This document shows, one piece after another, positions 21,571-34,080 of a stretch of DNA of 64,000 bases. The stretch is from the NCBI RefSeq assembly GCF_042242105.1, contig NC_092032.1, forward strand, positions 16,293,915 to 16,357,914, written 5' to 3'. Numbering within the stretch: position 1 is the first letter of the stretch; each line of letters opens with the position of its first letter. Origin of the DNA: Pempheris klunzingeri (taxonomy: Eukaryota > Chordata > Actinopteri > Acropomatiformes > Pempheridae). Both the position numbers and the translations under genes were made by a program. The notes beneath the pieces are model-generated. The model made no database searches and was not told where the DNA came from. It saw only the letters and a program-made list of their open reading frames with translations.

Positions 21571-24500
21571 TCAGATCAGCTCTGACAGTTGGCCATTATT
21601 GCTCATCCAGTGTGGAAACACACCCACGGGATTGAAGGGGTAAGGGTTGATAGCAGGGCTTGTGTTTATTTCAGGAAGGAGCTCAGATTTGGCGACAGAC
21701 ATGGCGTAGCGGGCTGAACTAGGAACACTGAAGCTGTGCTCTGGCACAGATGCACTCTGGGAGACCGCGGTCAAGGCGTTGTTGGTGTCGGTCACGGCGG
21801 TACTCGAGGGAGATGAGTGGTCATTTTCTGCCTCTGTGGGTGCAAGGCGGCTAGGAGAAAGTGGGGCAGAGGTGACCTCCTCTAGCTTGCTGTACAATGT
21901 CCTCAGGGTCACGGGAATGGACATACACCTGAGAGACAGTGTTGGACGAGATGGGGCAAGAAAGCAAAGTTTGGTGACATTTACATTTTTAAATTGGTGA
22001 TCTTGTAGGTAGATTGAGATTAAAAAGCTATACCTCTTCACGACAGTGGAAATGTATTCCTCCACAGAGCGATCTTCTAGTCCTGCTCCGAACAACCTGC
22101 AGGTGATCTGATGAGAATCAGATACGTTCACCAGCACTGTGTCCCAAAAAAGAAAAAAAAAAAAGCACCAATAAGTTCTATTCATCAGATTTCTGTCATT
22201 ATTTTTCATTACCTTAACATTATTTACCCCCTGAGCTAAAATAAACACATAAATAAAACAGGTTTAAGCATCAGTGATACTGAAGCCTCAGTAGAAACTG
22301 TATTCTGTGGTGAATACTCACAGACAGCCAGAGAGTCGGTGTGAGGTCGGTGGAAGGTCACAGAAAAGCTGGTCTCAGACTCCGGAAGGACTTCAAAGTG
22401 AAGGTCACAAACTGAACCTGATGGAATAATGGACTTATGATGATCTGATTTTTTCCCCGTCAACTTTGCATGGATGGGTTTGTCCATTACAACATATATC
22501 GTGATGTTCTCCCACCCGTTTTGGCACACTGGGAAGCGAAACAGCTCGTCAGCAGGGTGTTAATGGCACACTGATGCCGCAGCAGCTCCAGCAGGGCTGG
22601 GACGTGGGCGGGGTGGGTGAAGGGAATACTGTCCACTTCAGCCCCTCTCTGGCTGGGTGTCCCCCAAGCAGCTCCAGGGAGAACATAACTGTGCAGCACG
22701 CCACCGGGAAGAGGCTATACAGAAAAAGTCCTTTTGTGTGGTATAGTGCATCCAAAGACCTGCTCAATAATTTAGCTTGAAATGAACCCAGTTACCTTTT
22801 AACACAAGTGTGTTGATCTTTAAAAGCAAAACATGCATACCACTGTAAAAATAGCATCCTGCTCATCTGATGTCTCCCCATGGCCGTTTGCATGTCGTCT
22901 CATCAGAAGCTTGGACAAGGGTGCCCACTGCAGGTCAACATCTGGTATGGTCACAGCTATGGAATATCAGAAAGGCAGCGCAAGAGAGCATGTGATGGGG
23001 TGATGCTAGTGGGATATTAGTCCCAATAAAGAATTTTAAAAAGTAATCTTTACATAAACACATTTCATTTCAATATTATGGTGAAAAGTGGCCCGACCAG
23101 TAATTTGGCTGAGCTTGTTTACAAAAACCAAGCTGACTGGTATTGCTGGCTGCACTCTGAGGAGGAAGCAGGCAGGCAGAGTCTCATACGGCACCTCACC
23201 CAGCGGCAGGAACACAGGAGAACTGCCACAGGACACAGTTTTGCTATATTAACACCACTGGCACAGACATTCACGTTGAGTGAGAGATTAAACAGTAATA
23301 CGTTACCCCTGGGGATCCAGCTGTGGTGGCTGTGGGAGCACAGATGCCACCTGAAGTTTGTGGGTCACCTCACTGACGCCTACAGTCACCTGGGCTGCCT
23401 GGACGACTGAGTGGACCGTAATTTCTTTATTTAAAAAAAAATAATGCTTTTCAGGAAAAGCTACAATTACCAAGACTTTACACATGCATATAGGAATGTG
23501 CTCATGCATTCAAACATCCATTAGTAAACTGTTTTAGTTTACCAACCGGCTGAATCGGAGTTTATTTTGGAAGCTTTGACACCTTACGTAAATCAGAGGT
23601 CTTTATCCCATCAGTCGGGTTGATGTAGAACTGGATAGTCAGGGGGGAATCTACAATGATAAATTCAATATCAACTGAAGACTTATGCTTCACTTGTGCT
23701 ACTGCTTCTTGGTGATACGTACCTTCCTTTCCAGGTATCAAACACCCAATCCTGCCATTGTTAATCATATCCACTTGGGACTCGGAGTCCTTTGACACCC
23801 TAAAAATCAGAAAACCTTGTGCTGACTCCAGTTCATATAAGGGCTGCATCAAAGTGAAGTCCTTATGTTACCATTTTATCCAGATAATCAAAATCTGTAA
23901 TCCAGAAAATATTTGGCCTTTTTTGCTTTGAAAAATGGCAGTTGATTATCAAAAATAGGTGCATATCAATTTGTTTTGACCGACAAAATTAATTCAGCTA
24001 ATTGCTGTAGGTGATTGGGCATTCCTGTTTCTTACCTTAGCAAGTGTGACATTTGCTGCAGGTCTTTCCAAAGACATTGTAGAGATGCAAACAACTTTAA
24101 CTTCATTTCACTGAAACAATACAAAATCTCAATAGCTGAATCACTGCAAGAGGCAAACAATTTCAAAAAAAATGTTAGAGGATATATATAAGAATTAGAA
24201 TTAGGAGTAGGCACTTGTCTCCAGGGATGTTGTACTGGGTGAGGAGAGCAGCCAACTTCATGGAAAACTCTGCAAAATGTTTTGATCTGTGCCAAAAAAA
24301 AAACCAAAGAGACCCACACAAAACAGCAACATCATCATCAAAACCATTTATCTTCAGATGCAATCATTTTAAATAGCACCGTCATCTCTGTAGTTTAGGG
24401 GATGACAGCACCGCTGCCTGCAAGCAAAATGTCAACATTTTAATTTACCGTGGCTCCAACGCTTACCTCAGCAGCTGAAGAAGGGACTCACTGGGCTGCA

Positions 24501-26287
24501 GGACATTTCATTTTATCAGTAACAGAGAGTACTGTGAACTGACATATTGGACAGGCAGTGTCGCCCACTTACAACAGGAGCTCCTCCATGTGGGGCCACT
24601 TTTACTTCCTCCACCCCACCACTTGGCAGCAACACCACCTCCAGGTAGAACAAATCTGCTGTCAGGTAGCATGTGGCCTCAGTAATGTGAAAGCCCATTC
24701 TAGGAATGACAGAATGCGAGTATGGAGGGACATTTGTGCCATCATATTACAATCAAAGAAGTGATGCTCTATAATTAGGAACACATTGTCAAAAGAATAG
24801 AAGCAGATGTGAGAAGGCTGTGAAGTCAAATATCACAAGCCCACAATGTCACAAATGACAAGGAAAGGAAAGCGTCATTAGTAAGTCAACTGTCTACCCT
24901 TGTTGTTTGGCAATCACTTCCAGACGAGACTTCATGGTATTCATAGAGGACACTGAAACACACAGAGACCGACTTACTCACAGGTAAAGCAATATACATG
25001 TGATAAAACACACAGAGAATCATTAGTATACTGTTTGTTTACCATTAAACACTTCCTGGAGCCTCTCCAGAGATCTGACCAGCGGCTCACAGGGGTTGGA
25101 TTCATCTCTGGATTTGTCCTATTGGGGTACAAAGGGAAGGAAGAAACAACAGCAACAATGGACCAGTTGTGTGGCAATGTCATCCTTGTTTAGACAGGCT
25201 CTGGTCCTCCCGGCCCATCCCACAATGCAACACACAAAGTGCACGACACCATGGTGAAGGGAAGTGTTTACATTTGGATGCTTTGCACTTTGGGATGGGT
25301 TTGTTTTTACAAACCAGGGAGGCTGTCGCACCTTGATGCTTAAAAATACATCGCACATTGCCTTCAGTATTTTGTTTTGGCAAAGTCTGGTCCCACTAAA
25401 GTCCTCTTCAGCGTCACTGCTGGCAGGAAACTGTATGACTAACCCCAGCTGCCTTATCCCTTTGGACCACACATCACTTCAGACCACCAAGTAATCAAGT
25501 TTCTTTACCAGACTCAAGAGACTGACCACTGCCAAGCACCTACTTTGTATTAATCCTAAAGTATTATCTACCCTGCTGCTCCACCCATGACAAATCTAAA
25601 GAAAACTAACTCACCCTCTCATAGCCTCAGCATACAAGTTAGCATAGGGATACTGAAGCCTTTTTGTTGAATGTAAAAGACATCAGAATCTATTAAGCTT
25701 TTGCATGTTTGGATCCCTAAACCTGTAGCCAAATGATATCAATCTGCAAGTGGAGCTTCCTCCAAAGAATGGAGCATTAAGAAATGCCAGGGTAAATATA
25801 GCAGGAGCAAACAGATAGTCTTGCCAAACAGGATACTGTGAAATATATTCGAGACGGAGCAAAGGCCGTAAAAACCAATCAAGTAAGTTTGTTTTCTTCC
25901 AGAGAGCTTACTGCTCATACTATGCCATGTGGTTGAACACATCTGCTGATCCATCAACAAAGACTTGTGTGTTTCAGGACAGATGATCTCACTCTCAGTG
26001 CATCACCACACCAGTTCCTGAGCTGTAGCACATCATCATCATCATCATCATATTAGAGAAGCCATGCAGTGGCTTATAAAGGGGCGCAATTTACAACAAT
26101 CCTGCCAATGGGAATCTTGTGTGGCCTCCATGATTTGCAGTGTGGCATTTAAAACGGGTTAAAAAGTTAAAAATACCAAAACAGGAAGTTGTTTTACCAT
26201 GCATCTCCGGACAAGCTGAAAGGTCTCATTCCAGGTCTTCTCTGCAAATTTCAAGTGCAGGTTGGAGATTATGGACTGGGGCTTCAT
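21571..26287 (-). CDS. Mediator of RNA polymerase II transcription subunit 1-like (MED1 paralogue, short form)
   Basis: MED1-family subunit of the nuclear Mediator complex, which links transcription activators to RNA polymerase II. Sixteen coding exons: 26287-26198, 25118-25043, 24952-24898, 24699-24573, 24495-24467, 24286-24215, 24110-24036, 23799-23723, 23650-23588, 23406-23307, 23222-23098, 22956-22841, 22714-22516, 22417-22322, 22136-22034, 21928-21571. The sum is 1761 bases in one open frame, 586 residues plus stop. Landmarks shared with MED1: LHLKFAEKTWNETFQLVRRC, LTADLFYLEVVLLPSGG, YNIPGD, LPACFLLRVQPAIPVS, ELLRHQCAINTLL, FEVLPESETSFSVTFHRP, VVKRCMSIPVTLR. Human MED1 is 1581 residues; this protein stops after a Ser/Thr/Pro-rich tail of about 118 residues. 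It lacks the C-terminal disordered region and the classical receptor boxes. The donor after 22516 has an in-phase alternative a few codons earlier, and the donor after 23098 (GTCGGG) is weak. An upstream exon could add N-terminal residues. Confidence 0.9.
26034..26050. repeat. (ATC)n microsatellite
   Basis: Short run of about six ATC/CAT units in the first coding intron of the MED1-like gene. Confidence 0.7.
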
Positions 26288-26736
26288 TTCTAAAGCATAA
26301 AAGAAATGGAAAAACAATCACAGTCATAATATTACAATTTTAGTATCCACATCTTTAAATTTGTACAAGCCTCTTCTGCAGTTTTAGGCTGTTTTAAAGT
26401 ACATTTCACAGTAGACAGGCATATTTTGAGTTGCAAATGAACAGCTACTTGTGTGTTAAGATACAATGAAACACTACCTGGTTTCTGAAAGCCTTTCTCA
26501 TTACTGTTACTCGACAAAGAGCCTCCTCCTGAACAAACGTGCCAACATTTATGCGGATTAGCCAATTAATCAATTATCTGCCACGTTCACTGCCCTTAAT
26601 CTGTAGCCTACCTCTAAACTCAACCACGACGCAATAATGCAAAATAACTCTTAAATTGTATTATTCTACATACAGCTGTAGTTGGTATTTTTTTATTAGA
26701 GAGGAATTAGTGATGCATCCAGGCAAAAAGTAAACC

Positions 26737-26936
26737 TGTGTGTTGTCTGGTTCTCCCAGGCGGGCGGGCGTTGTCAGACGGAGCCCAGCCCACACTACGT
26801 GCAGTCAGCCTGCTGCTAACAGCTACCGGCCAAGTCTCCGGAGTTAGCTTGGGAGCTAGCCATGAGCTAACAAGCAGCTAGCTGGGTCTTCTCATTTTGC
26901 CTCCATAACTCAGCCTTCGTGTAACGTCGTGCCAAG
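26737..26936. promoter_or_regulatory. Probable bidirectional promoter of MED1-like (minus) and rala (plus)
   Basis: The sequence becomes rich in G+C and CpG here (GGCGGGCGGGCGTTGTCAGA) between two divergent genes. A plausible rala 5' UTR exon ends at 26936 (AAG|GTGAAC). A plausible MED1-like 5' UTR exon on the minus strand ends at 26736 (CACAG|GTTTAC). Transcription starts would then lie within about 200 bases of each other. Exact start sites are inferred, not seen. Confidence 0.55.
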
Positions 26937-27370
26937 GTGAACACAGTATAATTTCCCGGTAGGTGCTGTTATTCACGCAAATGCTGTCGCAATACCCGCT
27001 GGTCATGTTTATTCTGTTTATTTTTTTTTGCGTTGCATCATTTTAGTTGTGATTAGCTGCTCGTTATCTCTTGCTAGCCGTTGGGCTGTGTGGCCACCCG
27101 AGCTGGCTAGCGAGGAAGCTGCTGAGTTTGGGGAGGAAAGGATCGACTGAACATCTGTTGCTGGGTGTCCCGTTTTTAAGGATTTGCCTTTTTATGCCTC
27201 AACACAGCCGCTACCTCCTGCTCTGAACTTCCTCACATGTTAATGAACGGACAGGTGGCGTTAACCTGCTCCCTGGGTTAGTTAGCTTGTTAGCCACATC
27301 GCCCACTGAAGTCAACCTGCTAGCTAGTTCACCTGCAGTTTGACATGTCACCAGCTAACTTGCTAATAAG
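26816..27370. repeat. GCTAGC/AGCTAGC-rich cluster at the rala promoter
   Basis: Dense, irregularly spaced GCTAGC, GCTAGCT, GTTAGC and GCTAAC words on both strands across the 5' end and start of intron 1 of rala. A similar cluster occurs upstream of cdk13 at 34305-34890. It is not a clean tandem repeat. Confidence 0.6.
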
Positions 27371-28845
27371 TCAGCATGATTATTAGAGCATTGGTGTGTC
27401 GTTATTCGTGATTTCTGTCGTGTTGTCGTACTAATACGGTGAAACTGCCATTTGCTTAGTTGACAGTTTAAACGATATTGTTGTATTCTTGACGTGTGAG
27501 TGTTTGTAACGTTGTTGATTAGCTAATTTCATGATCTGATTAATTTAACGAGTACAACGACGCACCTAATTGCAGTTACATGTCATTTTTAGGTAAACAT
27601 TAAAGCCTTAATACTTGTTATTGCCATTGTATTTCTATTCCCCCTGTAATAGTTTCACATGGGCTTCAACTTGGCTACTTTAAATGTTCCATATGGATAG
27701 ATCTGGGTTAACATAATATTTACTCAGAACTGTTTAAGAGCCATATTTCCTCCCTGTGGGATATAAATGGTTAAGGTAATAGCACATTGTCCTCTTAACT
27801 AAATGGTAATATTGACTTTCAGTGCTTAGACCCTTTTTTTTGTTAATTTATTTAATGACCAACTGGCTGCATTCCCATCTGTATCCCTGATCCCCAGAGC
27901 CCTGTGTGGGCCTGTGATGGGAAAGAGCATTACCACTCTCTTCTGGACATCATGGTATTCCCGCAGACTTCTTGGACTGTCCAGCATGGGAAACTGACCA
28001 CTAAATGGCTTTGGCATGTGTCAGATTTTATCCAGACCTGTCAAAGTTTGGAAAATACTGCCAGATGTTACTCAGAAGCTTTTACTAAATGGCTTTTGCA
28101 GGTGTCTCTCGGGTTGGTGGAGTTTGCCTACAGTTAGTCATGATGTACAGTAGTTACGGTTGCTTATTCATATGTCATTGATGTTGCCACGAGCAGTAAT
28201 TTCCCACTGGTTTTCCTGTTAATTTTGGGTGATCTGTCATTAAGCATGTGAAAGTTAGCTTCATAAGGGAGGTCCTGATTTGATATTTAGCTGATATATA
28301 TAAGCTTGATGGTAAATGAACCTTTCTTCCCTTCAAGCTGTCATGTTCAGCGATATCTAAGGGAAGCAATTATGGATAAAGAATGAAAAAAAACAAATAC
28401 TCTCAGAATATTGTTTGGGCAAATGCTGCTAAAGTATAATTTTTCCAGCAATTAAATCTGTTTCTCTTCTGACATTACAAAGAAAAACTATTAAGTGGTC
28501 ATTGTTCACTATAGCCATGTTAAGGGCCATAAAATCCTTTTATGGACACATAGCTGGCTGCAGGGAGGAGTGATAATGTAGAATACTCATTATAAAGCAG
28601 TTTCTAATGCATCAATCTAGTGCCAGTGGTCATCACTACATTTTATCTTGCTGCAGTCTTAATCGAGTACAGAGAATAACCCTCTGCGCTACATTTGTGG
28701 TCTAACAGCAGTTTCCTTTGGCTTTATTTTATTGCTACAAGACACACTGATGGCTATGCAATCTAACTGCAGAAATGGAATCCGTCTTTGAAATGATGAT
28801 GAAACATCTCAGGATTTCCTCTCTCTTTTTTTTTTTTCTCCCCAG
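26937..28845 (+). other. rala: Putative rala intron 1
   Basis: Lies between the inferred untranslated exon (donor after 26936) and an acceptor with a long T tract followed by CTCCCCAG before 28846. No coding exon is recognised within it. A frame at 27904-28137 has no family features. Confidence 0.55.
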
Positions 28846-28930
28846 GAATTATCATTGGTCCTTTGTTGCAGCTGAAATCCTCTGACTGATTTTTACGGTC
28901 TCTATTTCACAATCCTTTTCTCCACCTTGA

Positions 28931-30058
<1,128 letters not shown>

Positions 30059-30933
30059 TGGTAAAAGAGAGCAGGGTAGCTGCTTATGTACATATACATT
30101 TCTCAGACTTTTGCATTTATTTTGTGCCCATACCTGACCACGACTTTGAGTTCCTGGCTAACAGGACATCTGACCGTGTGTCAGGGCGTAGTAAGGTGGC
30201 ACTCCATACACCATTTATAGCTCTAACTTTTTATGTGCTGACACTCCAAATAATTTATGTACTCTCTCTCTCTCTCTGTTACTCTGAACACATAACAGAG
30301 TTTAATAAATGGATGGTGTTTAATTTAGGTCTAAGCTTGACCAGAGGCTAAGCCCTGAAATGTTACAAAACCTTTCAATGTAAAGTTTGATGTGTATAAT
30401 ATATTCAGACAACTGTGCAGTTCAAAAGATACAACTGAAAGTGTCAGAGCCAAGGTTTAAATGGGGAATATGTAACTGGAGCTTGGGTAGGAAAGGTAAG
30501 TTAACAGACTCTGTGTATTGTCAACCCAGAATTCATCAAGTGCCACCAAGGAAATGTACGTTGCACTGGTGAATCTATGAAGCATTTTAATTGAACGATT
30601 GTCACGTTAATTAAGCCACAGACGAAATTTGATGCCATTCCTATTTGTTGTTTTACACTTCAGTTTTACTACATCGTATGCTTGTGAACACTTTTGATTT
30701 GTGAAGTCAAATGTTTTATTTTCTCCTCTTACCATATCAACCGATGTAAGATAAGCGCACTAATGTTTCCACTCCCTTCCCCCTCCGCGTCACTTTGTTG
30801 AGTCCTCTCAAATGCACAAACAACATTGATCATTACCCTTAAATCTGTGAGGGATTTTACAACACTTGAACTTTTTTTTTCAGTTCTAACATTTCAGAAG
30901 TTTTACCTCACTCGGCTAATGACTTTCATTGCC

Positions 30934-30953
30934 TTTTTTTTTTTTTTTTTTTT
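30934..30953. repeat. T20 homopolymer in the rala 3' UTR
   Basis: Uninterrupted T run of about 20 bases on the sense strand of the inferred rala 3' UTR. Confidence 0.8.
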
Positions 30954-33110
30954 GTTTGCGGTAAAGGAATCCCTGGTGCTCTGATATAAGGCGATTCCAC
31001 AACACTACATCCTTTACAAGCTGTCGTTAACACATCGTCAAGTTGACAAAATAAATTGCTTCCAGTCATGTAAAGGTTTCTTTTGCCAACTTAAGTTTTC
31101 CTGGCTCAGACTTTTAATAACCAACCTTGTATTCCTGTATCCCTCTTTTTTTATTTAAATGTATTTCTTAAGTGAGAAGAAGTTCATGGATAGAGGCCCT
31201 GTAAGGCATAGAATATTTAAAAAAGATAGAAGTGAGGCGGTACCTGTCCAAAAAAAGTTGCTCTCAGTCACCAAAGAAAAATGCTAGCTATCGCAAACAA
31301 GTGCCCACTTATTAATGGAAGTGAATGACAACTTGCTCCAGTAATCATCAGAATGAAGCACCGCTGTGTTTTATGGAAAACTATCTTTGTAAAACTGATG
31401 GAGGCAAACATGAAGGGGTGTCTAACTTGAAGAATTTAATTCTGAACAGCCTGGGATAGAAATGTAAGGTTATGAAGGATTTAGTATTTCATGTACAGTG
31501 CATCACTGTTGCCTCTCTGTCCATTGTGAATGTGAACAAACCCCTCCCCAAACAGCCACCCTGTCTGGCTGTAATCTTAGGCTGCCATGATGTGCAGAGT
31601 TTAGAGCCCATTGACATTCTGCTTTGTTGCGTTTTGTGTAAGGCTACCCGGTGTTTTAATGCTGTAGTAGCATCTCAATGAAATACCTGCTCATGTACTA
31701 ATGATTTAAAGAGATGATTGAAGCAGTGTAAAAAAAAAATTGGCAAAATGAGAATGTTATAGACGTTTATCGGCAAATTTGCAGACCTAAAGACACTGTG
31801 AAATCTGCCCCTCCATTTTTGTAGTTTCCCTTTACGACTGAGCCACGTTTTTTTTTTTTTTTGTTCAAGCAGAAAGCTTCTAACTTATTTAAGATAACTT
31901 ATTTTATTGTTTTCAGTTGTTTTTAAAGTCTTACCACCTTCCAGAGATTGTTGCCACGTTTCACTCTGATCCAGTTTAAGTCATGAACGCGAGGGTAAAT
32001 GTGTGTGTGTGCTGACAGACAGTCACAGCTCACCATTTACATGAAAGGTTTCCTCCACCAATAGGATGGCCCACACTGGAGTCTATGCAAAAATGATTGT
32101 TGTAATTGAAGAAAAGAAGGAGAGACTGAAGCTTGGAAACAACTTAAAGCACTGTTAGTGTCTATAAACTACTTTTAGTAAGACTTGAGTTTGATAAATG
32201 TGAACCATTTTTTTTTATTTCACAATACTTAACATTGTCTCATTGATTCCCTGAGTTAATACATGAACGCTAAAGAATCCCTGGCTTTGATTGCAGACTT
32301 TGTCATGTATATTCATTGTACAAAAAAAAAAGGCAGTAATGCAGAAGAATGTCTGTGGTATTTCTTGCTAACTGAAAAGCACACAGTGTAGAGAGTTTAA
32401 AGTTGGGAGATGGGATATGTGAGGCACACTCCAACCCAAACTGTTAGAAACCCATGGCAGCAGAGTGTTTGGAAAGTAGTTAGGGTTAATATATTCTAAG
32501 GGCTAACCTCCAGTTCATCACACCATGATTGAAGCACCCCTGAAAGTTAAAGTGAGCGGTGCATGAACTGACATCTAGTGTAAGAGTCACAGCGTACCTT
32601 CAGAAGCTTACAGCCATTACATTATCTGCTGTGTGTCTTCATCGTTTAGGACTGCAGAAGCTACTATGCTTAAAGTGACCACCATAGTGCTTGCTTACTG
32701 TAACATTGGCTTAACGCACTCTAATTCTTGTTTCAGAGCAAACACTCATGATCATTCTAATACTTTTCTTTGTCTTCATGTATAATTCGATAGACTTGAT
32801 GGCCCAAATATTTTCAGTGGGATTAAAGGGGTGATACTAAAACAGATATTTGTGTGAAAGCTATGAGGAAACTGTCCTACTGGGTATTCAAATAACTTGT
32901 TTTGCCTTTTATATAAATACCCTTGGATTTAAAAAAAAAAAATAGATATCTATGTCTTTGATTGGATGGTTGTATGTATGCCATCAATTAAATGTTTCCT
33001 TCATGTTTACTTATTTTGAACATAACCACTAATGTAGCCTATCTGTTTGTGAATGCAAGAGGTGAAGCTTACATTTCAATTAATTTTTTGTGAGTTCTTT
33101 GGAAATGGCA

Positions 33111-33116
33111 AATAAA
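33111..33116 (+). terminator. Distal poly(A) signal candidate for rala
   Basis: Canonical AATAAA followed within 30 bases by a T/G-containing stretch. It is the last canonical signal seen before the sequence changes toward the cdk13 promoter. Confidence 0.45.
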
Positions 33117-33139
33117 GTGGATATTACTAATAACATTTT

Positions 33140-34080
33140 CCAAATGTATTCAGATGTTCTTTGTGAGACTGCGTCACCAAATGCGCAACTTCTTCTGCAC
33201 TGTGACTGCTGTTGATCAGATTAGTCACACAAGCCAATCTTTTCACATTGTCATTAATTTCCTTATGACTCAACCTCAAATTTATCAACTATGTGGGCAG
33301 TTTTTGAGGCGAAATTTAACTGCACTAAATTGCTGCTCTGTAATGATGGTGCAGACAGCTTATCTCTGTGTTTTCACAATCACTCTGACTCTTTATGCTG
33401 CATATATGGTCCTCCTAATGCTTGGTTATGCCAATGTCATGGAGGAGGATAAGAGGAGCTATTGATTTACCAGAGTACAGAGTGGATATATTGCAGCTGC
33501 TGCATGCTGTTTTATAACAGCGCAACTTGATAGGCCTGCATTGCCCAATACAGACAACCTTTGATTACTACAGAACTGGGAACATGCACATTCCTTTAAT
33601 ATAAGCACATTTTATGAATACATATTTATTAGATGTAAAAAAAATACACTGAAAGGAGTGAAGCGCTAATGTACACGGTTGAGAAGTGCACCATATGCAT
33701 CATACAAGTAGCCTACAATAATTTATGTTACATCTTAAGCGTGTAATGTAGCAGAAGCACATCAATCTTTCATTGTTTCTGTTTTATTATTCTGGCAAAT
33801 ATGTGTATGATGGTTGTGAGAGAATCCAAACAAGTAGGTTAATGTCTGGAAAGCCTGTTTTCAAATGCTCTAGTATGTTGCTCATGGAAAATCAGACACT
33901 ACCTTTTTTTTTTATAACCCTTGTTTGATGAGGACATGTTTATTTCGTGTGATCTTGCTGTTATTATTTAGAATTTATTTTGAAGGTAGGGGTTTCCCTT
34001 GGTGGTGACGTAACCACTGATCTGGATTACGCATACGGGTACCATTGGTTCACACCGACGCACAAGGCCTGTAGTTTGAA
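33140..34080. other. Spacer between rala and cdk13
   Basis: A/T-rich sequence. The longest frame (33154-33465 plus) has low-complexity hydrophobic translation without family signatures and is judged non-coding. Nothing else is recognised. Confidence 0.6.

Larger units (their letters stand above)
30059..33116 (+). other. rala: rala 3' UTR (inferred extent about 3 kb)
   Basis: No further exon follows the stop. Candidate poly(A) signals are AATAAA at 31050-31055 and at 33111-33116, so both short and long transcripts are possible. The region is A/T-rich, with T runs (30934-30953 and around 31850) and no credible ORF. The extent is inferred from signals only. Confidence 0.5.

Noticed and set aside
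25119..25472. 117-codon minus frame upstream of MED1-like coding exon 2
   Set aside because: It is intron sequence. The exon begins at 25118 after an AG acceptor and the upstream frame lacks MED1 similarity.
33154..33465. 103-codon frame between rala and cdk13
   Set aside because: Hydrophobic, A/T-driven composition with no family signature and no supporting splice or promoter context.
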